Shown: positions 49,291 through 61,369, numbered from the stretch's first letter. The stretch is 64,000 nt of DNA from Cichorium intybus (GCA_023525715.1 CM042013.1:78925494-78989493); one strand, 5' to 3'. The notes: generated from the sequence alone by a model not told the origin. Translations and numbers: made by a program.

Positions 49291-50402
49291 AAAGTCATAA
49301 GCTTACATATAGATGTAAAAGACATTGAGATTAGGAGCAACGGACACATCAGTTGCTGTGTATTGCTCGAATCCTCAAATTAAACACAATTGTTTGTACT
49401 TCACAATAATTGTCATTCGGTATGACGAATATGGCTTCGCTTATCAGAATAAGCGATTGGATTGAAACCTTGAACAGTTCAAGGACTTCAAAGGGAGTAC
49501 AAGATCCACAGAACCTGAGTGACAACATAAACTGGGAATATGTTTCACAGTTTATTCTCTTCCAAGAACATTAATAGTTATAATGTGTCTTAGGGAAGAT
49601 GATGGAGCATTGGTCGAAACAGTTCGATCCTCGATGTATGAGATACATTGCCAATTAGTTTCCAATAAATTGAATACTATACCAGTCAAACCATATAAAC
49701 CATATTCCAACCACATCCTTCAACTAAGTAGGTTTTGCAGACACTGTCTGAAATGTGAAGCTGGGATTGTCCCACTTGTACATTGGAAGTCCAGGGTCCT
49801 GTAGTGTTCGTCCGAACCTCATGACTAGCCTAAACCTAATCAGAAATGTCGTTTCACTGGCTATCCCGCTGTACCTAGAAAAGAAAGAGCTCTTTTAGAA
49901 AGAACTCATGTTCTAAGGAAACAGTGGGAGTTGGGACAGTCCTGAATGAGTTCAAGATTAGGCAAGTGAGAGAACCTTTAGTCTTCACTAGGCTTAGAGC
50001 AGAAATCAGATTTCTGTTTTAATACTGACATAATCTTCTCTTGACCAGTAGTATTGATCATCGTCATAAGTAGTTATGATCGGGGTGACATACCGAATAG
50101 TGGTAAAACACTATAGTTGGTGCGGATTTACAATCCGACTACTTGGAAGCATTGGTGAGCCCGGTTGCTGCCGATTAAGAGAACCTTATGACGAGACACA
50201 GTCTATGTGGCATTTTAATTGATTTTACACCTGGTCTAAAAACCAGTGGAGTAATCGAATCATCAATAGAAAGCAGCATAGACAGAAACGTACCTTCAGA
50301 ACATCTGGTTGAGTGTGACGATACCCAGAGTCAAGTAATTGATTCCGGGAGAAGCACTCTCAATAGAAGATGAAATCCGAAAGGATACTGCATAATGTAA
50401 GT

Positions 50403-50440
50403 CATTAGTAGAGCGTGTGTGGATCACCGACACACTAATG
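50403..50440 (+). other. Stem-loop motif, copy A, third position
   Basis: Arms CATTAGT/ACTAATG around 'gagcgtgtgtggatcaccga'. Loop similar to the leader pair, but the central palindrome is changed (GGATCACC). Confidence 0.6.
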
Positions 50441-51365
50441 GGGACTCACAAAGAGTATGCTAGTACAAAGGTACATAGGCCCAGGATTACCCCATAGACA
50501 TCTCGAAAGAAAGGATATTCAGATTCTCAAAATATGCCAAAGGATTGGATTTTGAGAAAGGGCTGAAAGATTTCCATTAAGATGTCAGAAAGGTTTGGAT
50601 TCTCAAAATATGCCATAAGCTCTGGATTTTGTGAATAGTCCAAGACCGTGTCAAAGCCAGTGGGAGTGTTGCTATTATCTACTATCTCCGTATGAGAGTT
50701 ACATATTGTTTCTAGGAAACGTCTCTTTTCATTACAAAGTGTAATGACTTGGTGTTAAGAGACGGATCGTTATGAAAGACTTAATAAAGATACGCCATAC
50801 TCAGGTGGTTGTAAACATCTATGAGATAGATCGAAACTCTGCCAAAATGATCTTGATGAGACTCAAGATGCATAACGAAAAGAGTTTCCTGTCATTGCAA
50901 AGTGTAATGATTTGGTATATAAAGAAGGTGCAGCATACTCACATAATCCATAGAAATCTATCAGATAGATGTTGTCATCAGTATAGACCTGGCCATAGTA
51001 AGCATGATCTTGATAAGATTCAAGATGCATGGACAAGAGTCTCCGAAAGGAAATGGTTATTGAAAGTCGTGACACAAGGATTGCAACTAATCCCATGATT
51101 CCAAAAGAGTTTGGAATAGGACTAGATCGAATCCAACAAGTTTCTTGGATCGATCAGAAGTGTCATGAACATGTCTTGATGACTTAATGCTTAGAGCATA
51201 GTGAGTCAGATTCAAGATATGACCTGGCTGGGAATACTTAATGGATTTTTGTACATACGTGAGAAATCATTGAAAAAAAAATGATTGGGGTGAATGTTAA
51301 TAGTAATTTGAAAAGAGTTTCAAACAGTAAAAGGACTTAAGGGTTAAAGAGTTTCGTTGGCATTC

Positions 51366-51397
51366 CGATGGAGTGCGTGTGGGTCATCGGCACATCG
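51366..51397 (+). other. Stem-loop motif, copy A, fourth position
   Basis: Arms CGATG/CATCG around 'gagtgcgtgtgggtcatcgg'. The shortest and most diverged of the four. Confidence 0.5.
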
Positions 51398-52480
51398 TAA
51401 CACCTCGAAATAGTCTTAGGGTGCAGTCATGTAGACTAAGGATCCTGAGAACCATGGAAAGTCACAGTACATAGAATGGAGTTGTTAGTGAGAATGACAG
51501 TATGACCAAAATTGAGATATCATCGTAAAAATGTCCGATTGGATAAAGTGTATCAATGTATGACATTTGGATACATAGAAAGAGTGAAAGGTCATATAGA
51601 CATAGATACATAACATGAATTAAAAAGTTTAAAAGGAATTTAGAAACCGATAATAGTTTTATGTAAAATCCGACTTGGTGATTACCTCGTGGAGACTTGG
51701 TAATTAGGCAATAGTAGCCACCAGTCAGATTTTATGTTTCAATTTTGCATGTTTCACTCCCCGAATAATTTGATTATTCAAAAGTCCACAGTCGCTCATA
51801 CTTTTCGAGAGTAAGTATGAACGAAGACTGTCGTGAATTGGTTTGTAGATTGTCTAAGGAGTTAGACATTGCAGTAAGACTGCTACAACGTTCATGAGTA
51901 CCTAGAAATAGAGATTTGAGTATTGGATAAACCCGCGCTCAATAGATTGCTTCATGGATTACATCACGAGCAATGTTGAGACGATAACATCGTATGATCT
52001 TGAAGCAGAGACATATGAGTTGAAATTTACGAGTCGGTTGTGCATTGATAATATGTAAACACATCGGTAACTCGATGCTATAAAACGCATTGTTGTGTAC
52101 GATTTTGATAAGTAAAAGACACAAGCATATGAGTCAAAGATTTTCGTTCCTTGACCCTGATGGGAAACAGATATCTGTAGGCCGCTCGATGATTTTGAAG
52201 TTGGCTAAAGTGCTGGCCAGCCTAGACTAAATTGATGCGTTCAATTAGAAGTCCGAAAGTCATAAGCAGAATCAGAAATCGGGAAACAGAGTATCGGACA
52301 GAGATTGATCTCAATCCATGTCTCGTGTCTGAAAATATCTTGTTGGACGAAGGATCATATGATCACTTATCTATGGACAGAACTGACTGGGTCAGAGTTC
52401 GGCAGCAGTTTCTTGGAAGCTGCAGGTTGTTAATTAATCAGAAGATAAATTAAAGTCATAGACTTATCGAAGTGGGAGAC

Positions 52481-53248
52481 TGTTGGATTAGGTGTCTAAG
52501 CCATGACTTTATATTTATATTTATCTTGTTAATTGAAGGAAAGTCCATTTGGGTTGCCCTCATAGCTGGAGGTTAGGATAGAGTTCAGTAGAGTAAAAGG
52601 TTGATTTATTAATTGTTTAATAAATCAATAGAATTAATTAAATGGTTTATTAATATATTTAAGTGTTAATATATTAATTAGAAACTATAATAATTAATTG
52701 AGATTTAATCTAGAATTAATTGGATTTAATTTAGTGATTAAATTAATTAATTAAAGTGCAGGGGCTGACTTGTATTTATTCAATAGTTGAATAACTGGCA
52801 AGAGATAAGTCAGGGGCCAAAAATGGCGCCACCCTGTAGGCTTCTCCAAGGGTTGGCGAAAACCCTAATAGGGTTTAAGGAAGCCTGGTCCAAGTGGCCA
52901 ACAGGCTTGCCCACATTGGAGTCTCCTTAGGGTTTTAGGTGTAACCCTTGGAGGCTATAAAAGGAACCCTCTAGCACCCTTATTCTCTGCGCCATTTTCA
53001 CTGTGATTACTCTGCTGGACTCTCTTCTCCATTTCTTGGGTGTGACACCATTTGAGGCAGGACATTTGTGCTGCTAGCTTCAAGGATCATAAGATCAACA
53101 GGTTGGTTTTCTCAGTTTTGATCTTTAGAAATAATTGTTTCCTTTAGGCTTTAGTTTATTATCTTCATAGAAGAAAACATAGATCTTTCTAGGGTTGCAT
53201 GTGAACCATAAGAGATTATTTGTTCATTGTTTGCTAGAAAACCCTTCA
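52481..53248 (+). repeat. 3' LTR of Copia-type copy A
   Basis: 768 bp, partner of 45832-46599, preceded by the polypurine tract at 52469-52480. Confidence 0.9.
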
Positions 53249-55890
53249 CGACTAACCCAACGTTACCAGAAACTCTACCACTTAACGAAAACTCCAAGTT
53301 CTTAAGGCTAACACCGAGCAGTTATCCTTCCGGCGACACCACAACGTTAATACGAACCCTTTCACAACTCCAGATAATTCCAATCGATCCTAACACGCAT
53401 AAGAATACTCAATCGACAACCTGATGATCGAAACAAATAACCAATCACTTCCAACTCAGCAATCGAACATCACCAGACCGACCGCAAACACCGTTACCAG
53501 GACAGAACACACACGATCACGATCGAGAGAGCACCATCATCTTCAACCTTCACAATCACCGATGTATTCTTCCTACTCCATGCTGTAATTTCTAACTTGC
53601 CACAGACCCTCGGTCTCTTCTACAATCCACGCTCTCGACGGTCATCCACAAGCGACCATATGGACTTGAGCCAACTCTTAAACCACTAGGCGTTGAACCC
53701 GCAACAACCCTCGAACAACGACGATGAGGCACCCACAAGCTCGCTTCTAATACGTACGGGAATGCGATACTTGGTCAAAATTCCGTGCCGCGCTCAACCT
53801 GAGCTGACTTTCACTGCCTCCAGACTACATAATCGGAACCCTCTACTACACAAAAGGGCATCCTTACCTTACGCCGCAAACTGTCTCCGTCGATCCCTCT
53901 TTATCTAGCACCGACAATGAAGCCTACATGAGACGGTCAACAGAACATGAGATCTCCACCAAACACTCACAACCCAACGAGACGCTCTAACACAATTTTC
54001 ACTCTTTACTCCAGCAGTTCTCCCCCACTTAGAGTTCGAACCCACTACCGGCTGTCCCAACAGCCGCTGCCGTTTCACTGGCAGTCCTCCCTTTATGTAT
54101 AGGGACACCACAAACAACCACTTGTCTTCACCCACACACTCGAGATAGATCTTGACTATATACTCGAGTACACGGAACCAACACAACGACAATTAAACAT
54201 GAAAGTGATAAAAGAAGACTCGCAAAATGCAGCGACAACGACCGATGAGGTTGCACCTTTACATCTAGCAGCTAAGCCTCATCTTCCAATTCCAGGTCCT
54301 CCATTTTCACCTGACGGACACCCCCTCACTTCAAAACAACGAAACCCGGATTCTGACCAGCACCCCAAGACAATCCTAGACAACTTGCCAGACGTGGCCA
54401 AACTGATTGCATGAAACACAAAACTTCACCTCCAGCTTACCGTCCCAGCGGTAAGGATCCTCCACTCTATCTGAAACTGTAGCTCGAAAATTCTTTTGTG
54501 ACGACTGTCCCAATTCCTGATTCTGCCTCTTCTGTCCCAACTGAGCATCGAACTCGATCTCCCTCGGCCCCGCATCAGACTCCATCTCAACAAAAGTATG
54601 TCATCGAGCAGCGCCCACAAACCCGCTGATCTTTTTTCTCATCATAGCCTGGCACCGTGCCATCATTGCCTCTTCCTTCGCGGCGAGTCGTTCCTCAAAC
54701 ATTGCTAACATCTCCAGTTTAACCGAATCAATCATCGCAGGGAGCATCTTAAACACAGTCGTAGTCACTTCTACGACGACCAAATCTCGAACGTCATCAT
54801 CACTCATCACAGGCCCACCCTAGCCTAGCGAACTCGACCCAAGTCCCGAATCATTCCTCTTGGATCATCCTTCCTCATTCCGCAACCCGATGAGTAACGA
54901 ATCACCAAACTCGTCTAGCGCATAACACACACGATTTACTCGTCTACAGACTCCTTAGGTCCCTTGGGTCTCTCATTGTCCTAGGTACGAATCATGTGCT
55001 TTCAATAGTACGGGCCCTTGTACTACCTTCCACACCTATTCGTACTTGTTCTGAAGATTATCCCGGTTCCCTAAGTCGCCCCACTCCCTTCTAAAGGGCA
55101 TTCAGACATCATTCAACCACTCTGCACCGAAGTGCCTAACGCTCTTCCTAGTCTACCTAGGAATCCCACATCTCACTCGCCTCGCGAGAACTTCCACTCA
55201 TACCGCCAGGTCGTTTCATGAAAGCGTAATTGTTTGCAACAAGAACAGATAGTCTATCAAATAAATGTCCCTACCTCAAAGTCACAACCAAACAAGGAAC
55301 AGCCAGTAAGGTCGGTTCAAGAATTCTAAGGCTATCTGATCCCATTACATACAATCCTAGAGCATTTCCTCATCTTCCTAACAGCATAAGCATAGGTTCA
55401 AAGAGGTATACAGATTCAACATATAACACATATCACACTGTAAGCAGTACACTAGGCAAAGGCATCCCTATGATCCAAGCCAAGTCTATCATGTAATTTC
55501 CTGAGTGGATCTTAGCCTATCTCTAGCATATAACATCACATCAGCACATAATATCATGGGTATTTTGGGAAATAACACTTACTTGAGCTCCGACCGACTG
55601 TAAGCATCACATCTCATTCTTTTCGAAACCCATTTATCCGTTAAAAAATCATAAGTCAAATGTGCATACCATGTTTCAAACTCCCAAGCAACAATCAAAC
55701 AAGAATATACAATGGAATCTTCCACATGTTACACGGCCCAACCATTTAGGAAATTTACTTAAAAACAATTTTTCCTTGTAAAATCATTTTAGAAAATCCT
55801 CAAATCCTCGGTCTGAGTTTGAAATCCCAGTCATGTTCATCCAAATCCTCGGTATCACATTCCTGTTCATTCAAATCCATCAAACCAAGG
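53249..55890 (-). other. Element C internal region, 5' part
   Basis: The continuation of 44216-45831 on the other side of the Copia-type insertion. Mostly noncoding, with a damaged gag-like piece at 54376-54810. It ends at the primer site (complement of 55891-55902). Confidence 0.6.
54376..54810 (-). pseudogene. gag: Gag-like remnant with broken zinc knuckle, element C
   Basis: The minus strand opens MMSDDDVRDLVVVEVTTTVF with a helical, methionine- and glutamate-rich stretch (EERLAAKEEAMMARC), typical of Ty3 gag N-termini. In a second frame follows FCVSCNQFGHVWQVV, which fits C-x2-C-x3-G-H-x4 of a CCHC knuckle with the last C replaced. The capsid core expected between them is largely missing. 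I read it as an internally deleted gag. It could be chance, given the short length. Confidence 0.4.
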
Positions 55891-55902
55891 CTCTGATACC
55901 AA
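55891..55902 (-). other. Primer-binding site of element C
   Basis: Minus strand TGGTATCAGAGC close to the 5' LTR end. Confidence 0.85.
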
Positions 55903-55904
55903 CT

Positions 55905-57027
55905 TGTAACGTCCCAAATTCCGTAATAAAATTTTAATTTTTAAAAGCAATTGAAATACATAAAAAGGATTGTCAACCCAAACCCATTAAAATTAAACTT
56001 AGTGTTTATGCATATAAAACGTATTTATTAAAACATTTCCAAACATTACCCAGCGGAAGACTTTAATCATTGAAATCCTTAGATGTGGTACAGTCGCGCC
56101 GTGCTCCAAGCTCAAGCCAGTATTTACCTGAAAAATATTTAGGGTAAAAGGGTAAGCACAAAGCTTAGTGAGTTCCTCAAAAATATCACACGATCCATCA
56201 CATAAACATCGTCATCGACTCTTGGGCTTGCCCCGATCTGTCAGAAACCATCGTCATCGACTTTCGTCGGCAAACATCGCCATCGGCTTTTGCCGTAAAA
56301 CATCGTCATCGGCTTTCACCGGCAAACATCGTCATCGGCTTGCGCCGGCAAGCATCGTCATCGGCTTTGGCCGGCAAACATCGTCATCGGCTCTCAAGCC
56401 GGCACTGTCGGCCCACAGTCCGACAGCCTTCGACTTTCGTCGACAAACACGTAAAGCACAAATAATCACATTATTATACAAAGTAATACAGATTATCTAT
56501 GCATGTAACATCACCCATAGTATAGTGAGAAGACTCACCTGATTTGTTGCTAAACTAGCGTAAGGAAAAGTCGGTAAAACCCTCCGAGTTTCCTATCATT
56601 CGAACATCTCATTAATACACAGTTTCTATCTAAAAATCCCTAACCCAAAATTAACACTAGGATTTTCTCAGGGTTTTTGTCTCAAGGATCCACTGACCAA
56701 GAAGTCAAAGTCAACAGGTCAGCAAAAGTCAACATCTGGTCAAACAGAGAGATAGCACCCCTATCTCTAGAGATAGCGCCGCTATCGATAGCGCCCCTAT
56801 CTACTGGATAGCGCCGCTATCTCCTCTGTTCAGCCATTTCCTTAATTAAGTGCTTAATCCGTCTAGACAGAAACTCCAACTTTCAGGAGTCGTCCAAAAC
56901 AGTCATCAACTCATGAAAACTTAGTTTTTAACCACCAATCCTAGTCAAACAAGCTCATGGTGACAAATCTAACTCCAAAAATGAAGATTAACAACTCAAA
57001 ACTCCAAAAATGAAGATTAACAACTCA
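55905..57027 (-). repeat. 5' LTR of element C, shortened at its outer end
   Basis: Collinear with the 40381 LTR from its inner end for about 1.1 kb, then stops. The last 27 bases (57001-57027) repeat 56972-56998, a 29-bp-period tandem duplication. The outer 650 bp present in the other LTR are absent. Confidence 0.85.
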
Positions 57028-57032
57028 TGTGT

Positions 57033-57672
57033 CATGCCATACGTAGTCATTCAATGCGTGAAATCTTCAGTACCCTTTCACGTAGCTTAGAATCGTATAG
57101 ACACCAACACTATAATAGAGTATAATACTTGAAATTTCGTACCTTCGCTACTCTTCCATTTTCATTCTCTTTCTCCCTTTGGGCATTTCGCTTGTTAAGT
57201 CATCATACTTACGACTTAATCATTTGCACAACCTTTACATGCTTTTACTCGACCTACTCCTTGAGGTCTGGAAGTCATAACTTCCACTTCTTAACTACGT
57301 TACTATTCCTTATCTTTATTCTTTACTATCATCTTGGTTTCCCAAACTACATGGTATATACTCATTATATTGTTCTTATTACTTTTCAATTGTACTTTAA
57401 TATTTTTAGTCATACTTGATCTTATTGCATATGTGTAATAATCCTATGTCATTTAAACTTTTTATATCCTCTTTACTACTTCTTACATGTATCCCGTGCC
57501 AGATTTTCATGATTCCATCGTGATTCCACCAATCTCAAATACATACCCTGTGATTATGATAATACGGGCCTATATTATCATAACCACCTACACATATTTG
57601 ATTTTGCCATTACCACTAAGTCTCATAGTCCACTGATTCAGGATAACATACTTCACAACAATATATTATATT
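57033..57672. other. Noncoding retroelement-like relic, right part
   Basis: CT-rich sequence similar in style to 38746-40380 and to the long-LTR internals. No protein match. Confidence 0.4.
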
Positions 57673-59115
57673 TGTAACGCCCCAATTTCAAAAATTTTAA
57701 AAATCATTTATTACCAAGGTTCCAATAAAACATTTATTCAAAAACATAAAACTGTTCAACATAATACTTAAATTAACAGCGGAAACATTTGAAAATACTA
57801 TTATAGTTCATTGCCATCAATCTCTTGAATACGACGCGCTGCCGTCAAGCCTTGCCCTTCCCTTTGTCATTTGAATTACCTGAAATGTTATAAAATCAAC
57901 TGGTAAGCTTAAAGCTTAGTGAGTCCACAAGTTACCATACATGCCCACACATTAAACAACCCGTCCTCGAGAACGACCCGACCCTACCCGCCATACAACA
58001 GCTACGGGCATCCATCATACAACAGCTATAGACACGAGAAGGTTCTACCCATCATACAACAGCTATAGGTTCCCGGTTATGGCCGAGCCCATCATACAAC
58101 AGCTATGGGACAAGGAAATAGTCTAACTCGCCATACAACAGCTACGAGGGGACACGCATCAGTATTGAGCCCAACAGCAAATAACCACAGACATAGAGCA
58201 AATCATATAAATGTAAACACACACAAGATGCCTAACATGAAACATCATATAGTAAGGTGAGGGTACTCACCTGGTTCGAAACCGTGTAGATATTCTCTAA
58301 TATCCCCATTTAGCTCGTCCACACACCTAAATCCCACACACATACAACATATCAATTACTGACCAGGCTCTTACAGACCTGTCTAAAGGTTAGACTCAAT
58401 ATTTGCCATCAAACCGTGGTCAAAACTAAGTTCCTGGTCAAGCAGTCGCTTGCCGCGGCGTGGCTCCTCATCCTACGCGCTGCGGCTATCACCGAATAAA
58501 CACGGGGTTTTAGCCGAGTCTGCGCCGCTGACATAGCCAGTTGCGGCTCGTAACATTCCAAAATGTTTTTAGCGTTTAACAGTACATCAACCGGCTAGGG
58601 TTTCACTCCAAAACCCTTCCTGAGATCAGAAACTACCCTAAGATCACTTCCTTAGGGACATGCAAGTCTATTCATGTCCTTAGTCTAACCCTAAGGGTTA
58701 CAAGTCATCTAAGACTACTACTTAAGGAATAACACCATAAAAACGGGATAAACTGAAATATCAGAAGGTAAATCCTCTTACCTTGCTTCTGGAAAACTGA
58801 GAAATGCACCCGATCGACTACAGCCTTCCCCACGTTGTATTTCTTTTATCAAACCTCCAAATCCTTGGAACCAAAGAGTCTCTGCTGAAACCAGACGCCT
58901 CTGCTCCAAAGAACTGCCAAAAAACACGAACCCTAGGGCTGGGTCCCTTTATATAGGCGTTTAAATCCGAATTAGGATTTTTCACCTTAGAGGCGCACCG
59001 CGCTACAGGTTCTTTAGAACCGCGCCGCGCGTACAAATTTCACGCGTTTCTGGATCCTTCCTAAAGCCGCGCCGTGGATTAGCCCGAGCCGCGACTCGGC
59101 GGAACGGGTCTTACA
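57673..59115 (-). repeat. 3' LTR of Ty3 element D
   Basis: Plus-strand view TGTAACGCCCC...GGGTCTTACA, 1443 bp. Contains five copies of 'catcatacaacagctat' (57990-58146) and GC-rich palindromic stretches such as 'accgcgccgcgcgt'. It is followed inward by a polypurine region and the end of pol, which fixes its orientation as a minus-strand 3' LTR. Confidence 0.82.
57990..58146. repeat. Interspersed 17-bp repeat in element D LTR
   Basis: 'catcatacaacagctat' and close variants occur at least five times, with 15-25 bp of variable spacer between them. Confidence 0.85.
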
Positions 59116-59398
59116 ATTGTCCCCTACTTAAATGGATTTTGTCCCCGAAATCCGTGCCGGTAAATAATTTTGGATAATGCCTCTGTATTTCCTCCTCCAG
59201 TTCCCAAGTCCACTCGGACCCTTTTCGATGCTGCCACTGAACCTTAACTAATCCTATTGTTTTTATTTCGTAAAGTCTTTATCTTCCTTTCAATGATGGC
59301 AATTGGTCGCTCCACATAATTTAGGCGTTCATCTAATTGAATATCCTCTAAAGGTACTATTGAAGATTCCTCAGTAATGCACTTTGACATCCGCCTAA
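59111..59398 (-). pseudogene. pol: Ty3/Gypsy pol C-terminus of element D
   Basis: The minus strand encodes MSKCITEESSIVPLEDIQLD, then LNYVERPIAIIERKIKTLRN, a one-base frameshift in a run of A, and LVKVQWQHRKGSEWTWELE followed by a YPKLF-type end and DFGDKIHLSRGQL with the stop inside the LTR. This is the chromodomain-like tail after the Ty3 integrase (the V-x-W-x-x-x-x-x-x-E-x-T-W-E pattern). The fragment is cut at 59398 by other sequence. Apart from the frameshift it is well preserved. Confidence 0.8.
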
Positions 59399-60567
59399 AA
59401 TGGATTCGGGTCAACCCAACCCAATTGGAAATTTAATAAACCCTACTCGAGATTTCTTGACGCTAGTAGGATCAAAACCCTTACACTACGATATAAATTG
59501 ACGTTAATAGCAATATAGCATAGTATAACGTTATAACTATAATCAAATTAAATTATGATACAATATTAAAATAACATCAAAGTATGATGCTCTAATTAAA
59601 TTAAAAAAATCAAACTTGAATGCTATAATTAAACTTCAAATCAAAGTAGATTGTTATAATCAAATAATAACCTATTTTTTTTATAAAACTCTATTTTTAT
59701 AAACACTACATTAAATTTTATAAAACTCTTAAGATGCTTGTGTTAGTGGGGAATTATGAAGACCACCAAAAGTAAAAGTTTATTCCCATTGTCTCCCACT
59801 CACACCTCCCATCATCGTTCCTTTAATTTTTCTCCCAACACATTATTCTCATCACCACTCAAACCATATCTATTCTTTCTCTCACTCTCAATCTCGAAAT
59901 TCCTCCTAGAAATCTTCATATTTCAGCCAAGAACACTCCAATATACTCAAATCTTCATCCCTCTTGAAGCATTCATCAAGGTATGTTGTTAAAAGTCTCA
60001 AATTCATGAATGAAACAAATTAAATCCACCAAACTATCTAAAACTCATTTTATGCATAAACCTGATTTTTCTCAGGATCTCATCAATAAAATAAGAAGTT
60101 CTGGAAATTTTCAGAAAATAACTTATTTTTATTGAATTACTATAATTATTGCAATAAAATAGGGCAATAATTCACATAAAATACCTTTTGCAGTCAATAA
60201 ATTCTGGGAAAATTTTGGAACAACCCATATATTGAGTAAAGTTTCAAATTATAAATATTTCAAACTCACAATTTTCTTTAATAAAACTAGATTACTCACC
60301 AACTCTCGTAGTTGACATGTTTTTACCCATGATGCAGATTTGAAGAATGAAGTTGATGAAAAGTAGGGTATACCTTAGAAACCCACAAGACTATTTAAAT
60401 TTGATGTAATAAATGTTGTTTGTATTTGAATTTGTATTTGTATGTTGTGGATCTTGTTTGCCTACTTAGTACTTAATTGAATGTAATCATATTATAACAT
60501 AGTTGTCATGAGACTTTGAACAATATATCGCGCCTTGATCGATTCCGCCAAGGATCGGGGTGTGACA
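59399..60567 (+). mobile_element. Truncated Ty3 LTR (element E)
   Basis: The right end is GATCGGGGTGTGACA at 60553-60567, followed by the primer site TTGGTATCAGAGCCC (from 60570). The left end of the LTR is missing; the sequence begins directly at the cut end of element D. A 78-codon frame (59756-59992) is in the CT-rich transcribed part and is not a gene. Confidence 0.65.
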
Positions 60568-60569
60568 GA

Positions 60570-60584
60570 TTGGTATCAGAGCCC
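60570..60584 (+). other. Primer-binding site of element E
   Basis: TTGGTATCAGAGCCC, two bases after the LTR end. Confidence 0.85.
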
Positions 60585-61170
60585 TTGACTATAAGGAATT
60601 AGGTTAATTGCCTTAACCTAGTCTATAGCCTCTAGGGTCCTCTCGTATGCTAGTTTATAAAATACACACACAACTGCATGCAATTCGCACTTAGAAAATC
60701 CTAGGAATACCTTTGTGTGCTAATTGCTCCCTTATGTGCTTACGTATTATTCCCGACACTTATATGTGTGCATACACTTGTGAATTTTCTTCTCTTTCTC
60801 TTAAAATCACATACATACTCAAATGGTTTCAAAATAAAAATTTATATACATATATATATATATATATATATTCCTTAGAGCTCATAGGAAATTAAAAGTC
60901 ATCCACTCTAGTTGGGTAGGATCAAAGTAATGGACGCGTAGTAACTGGAAGGGGGAGGTGCCGGTAGCCCGAAAGTCCTGACTAGGTAAGCATTCGTATA
61001 CATCCCAATCAACCGAGGGACCAGTTTGCTTACCTGGGGACCAAAGGCGAGAGTTCCCAAACCTATAGGCCAAAGCGCGTCACTCACATTACTTTTGAAC
61101 CATCAAAATAGGGTCATCTTAAAAAAAACCCCTCATGATTGATATATAATGTCCAATCAATTTGGGTTTC

Positions 61171-61178
<8 letters not shown>
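60585..61178 (+). other. Leader of element E and unassigned sequence
   Basis: Noncoding. A short (TA)n run at about 60848-60872 divides a retroelement leader from a segment with no match (60876-61130). No gag frame. Confidence 0.45.

Positions 61179-61259
<81 letters not shown>
61179..61259. repeat. (TA)n microsatellite
   Basis: About 40 TA units. Confidence 0.97.
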
Positions 61260-61261
<2 letters not shown>

Positions 61262-61369
61262 ATATTATAAAATGTATTGCCCAAAGGTACAAGTGTAAAG
61301 CATTCAACACAAAAGTTACAACACCTCTTATGCACAAAATCGATGACGGTTTCTTCCTGTAACTTCCTG

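Larger units (their letters stand above)
45832..53248 (+). mobile_element. Copia-type non-autonomous retrotransposon, copy A
   Basis: A complete 7.42 kb element on the plus strand, same family as 15427-22884. LTRs at 45832-46599 and 52481-53248, 768 bp each, differ at a limited number of sites by eye. Primer site TGGTATCAGAGC at 46601-46612. Polypurine tract AAGTGGGAGAC just before the 3' LTR. Flanks AGACT and CGACT are a 5-bp duplication with one mismatch. Its gag is heavily decayed and no pol motif exists. It sits in the internal region of element C. Confidence 0.88.
40381..57027 (-). mobile_element. Ty3-type non-autonomous element C (with nested insertions)
   Basis: The minus-strand element has its 3' LTR at the left (40381-44215) and 5' LTR at the right (55905-57027, shortened). 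LTR ends are TGTAAGACCCTAATCC and GGGACGTTACA. The primer site lies at the right (complement of 55891-55902, TGGTATCAGAGC). A polypurine tract (AAGTGGGGGAGACT) sits beside the 3' LTR. The native internal region is about 4.3 kb, with only a damaged gag-like piece and no RT or integrase. Nested inside are a solo LTR and a full Copia-type element. TGTGT occurs at both outer junctions. Confidence 0.8.

Noticed and set aside
54601..54810. Coiled-coil host protein
   Set aside because: Position inside element C and the downstream broken zinc knuckle favour a gag remnant, though evidence is limited.
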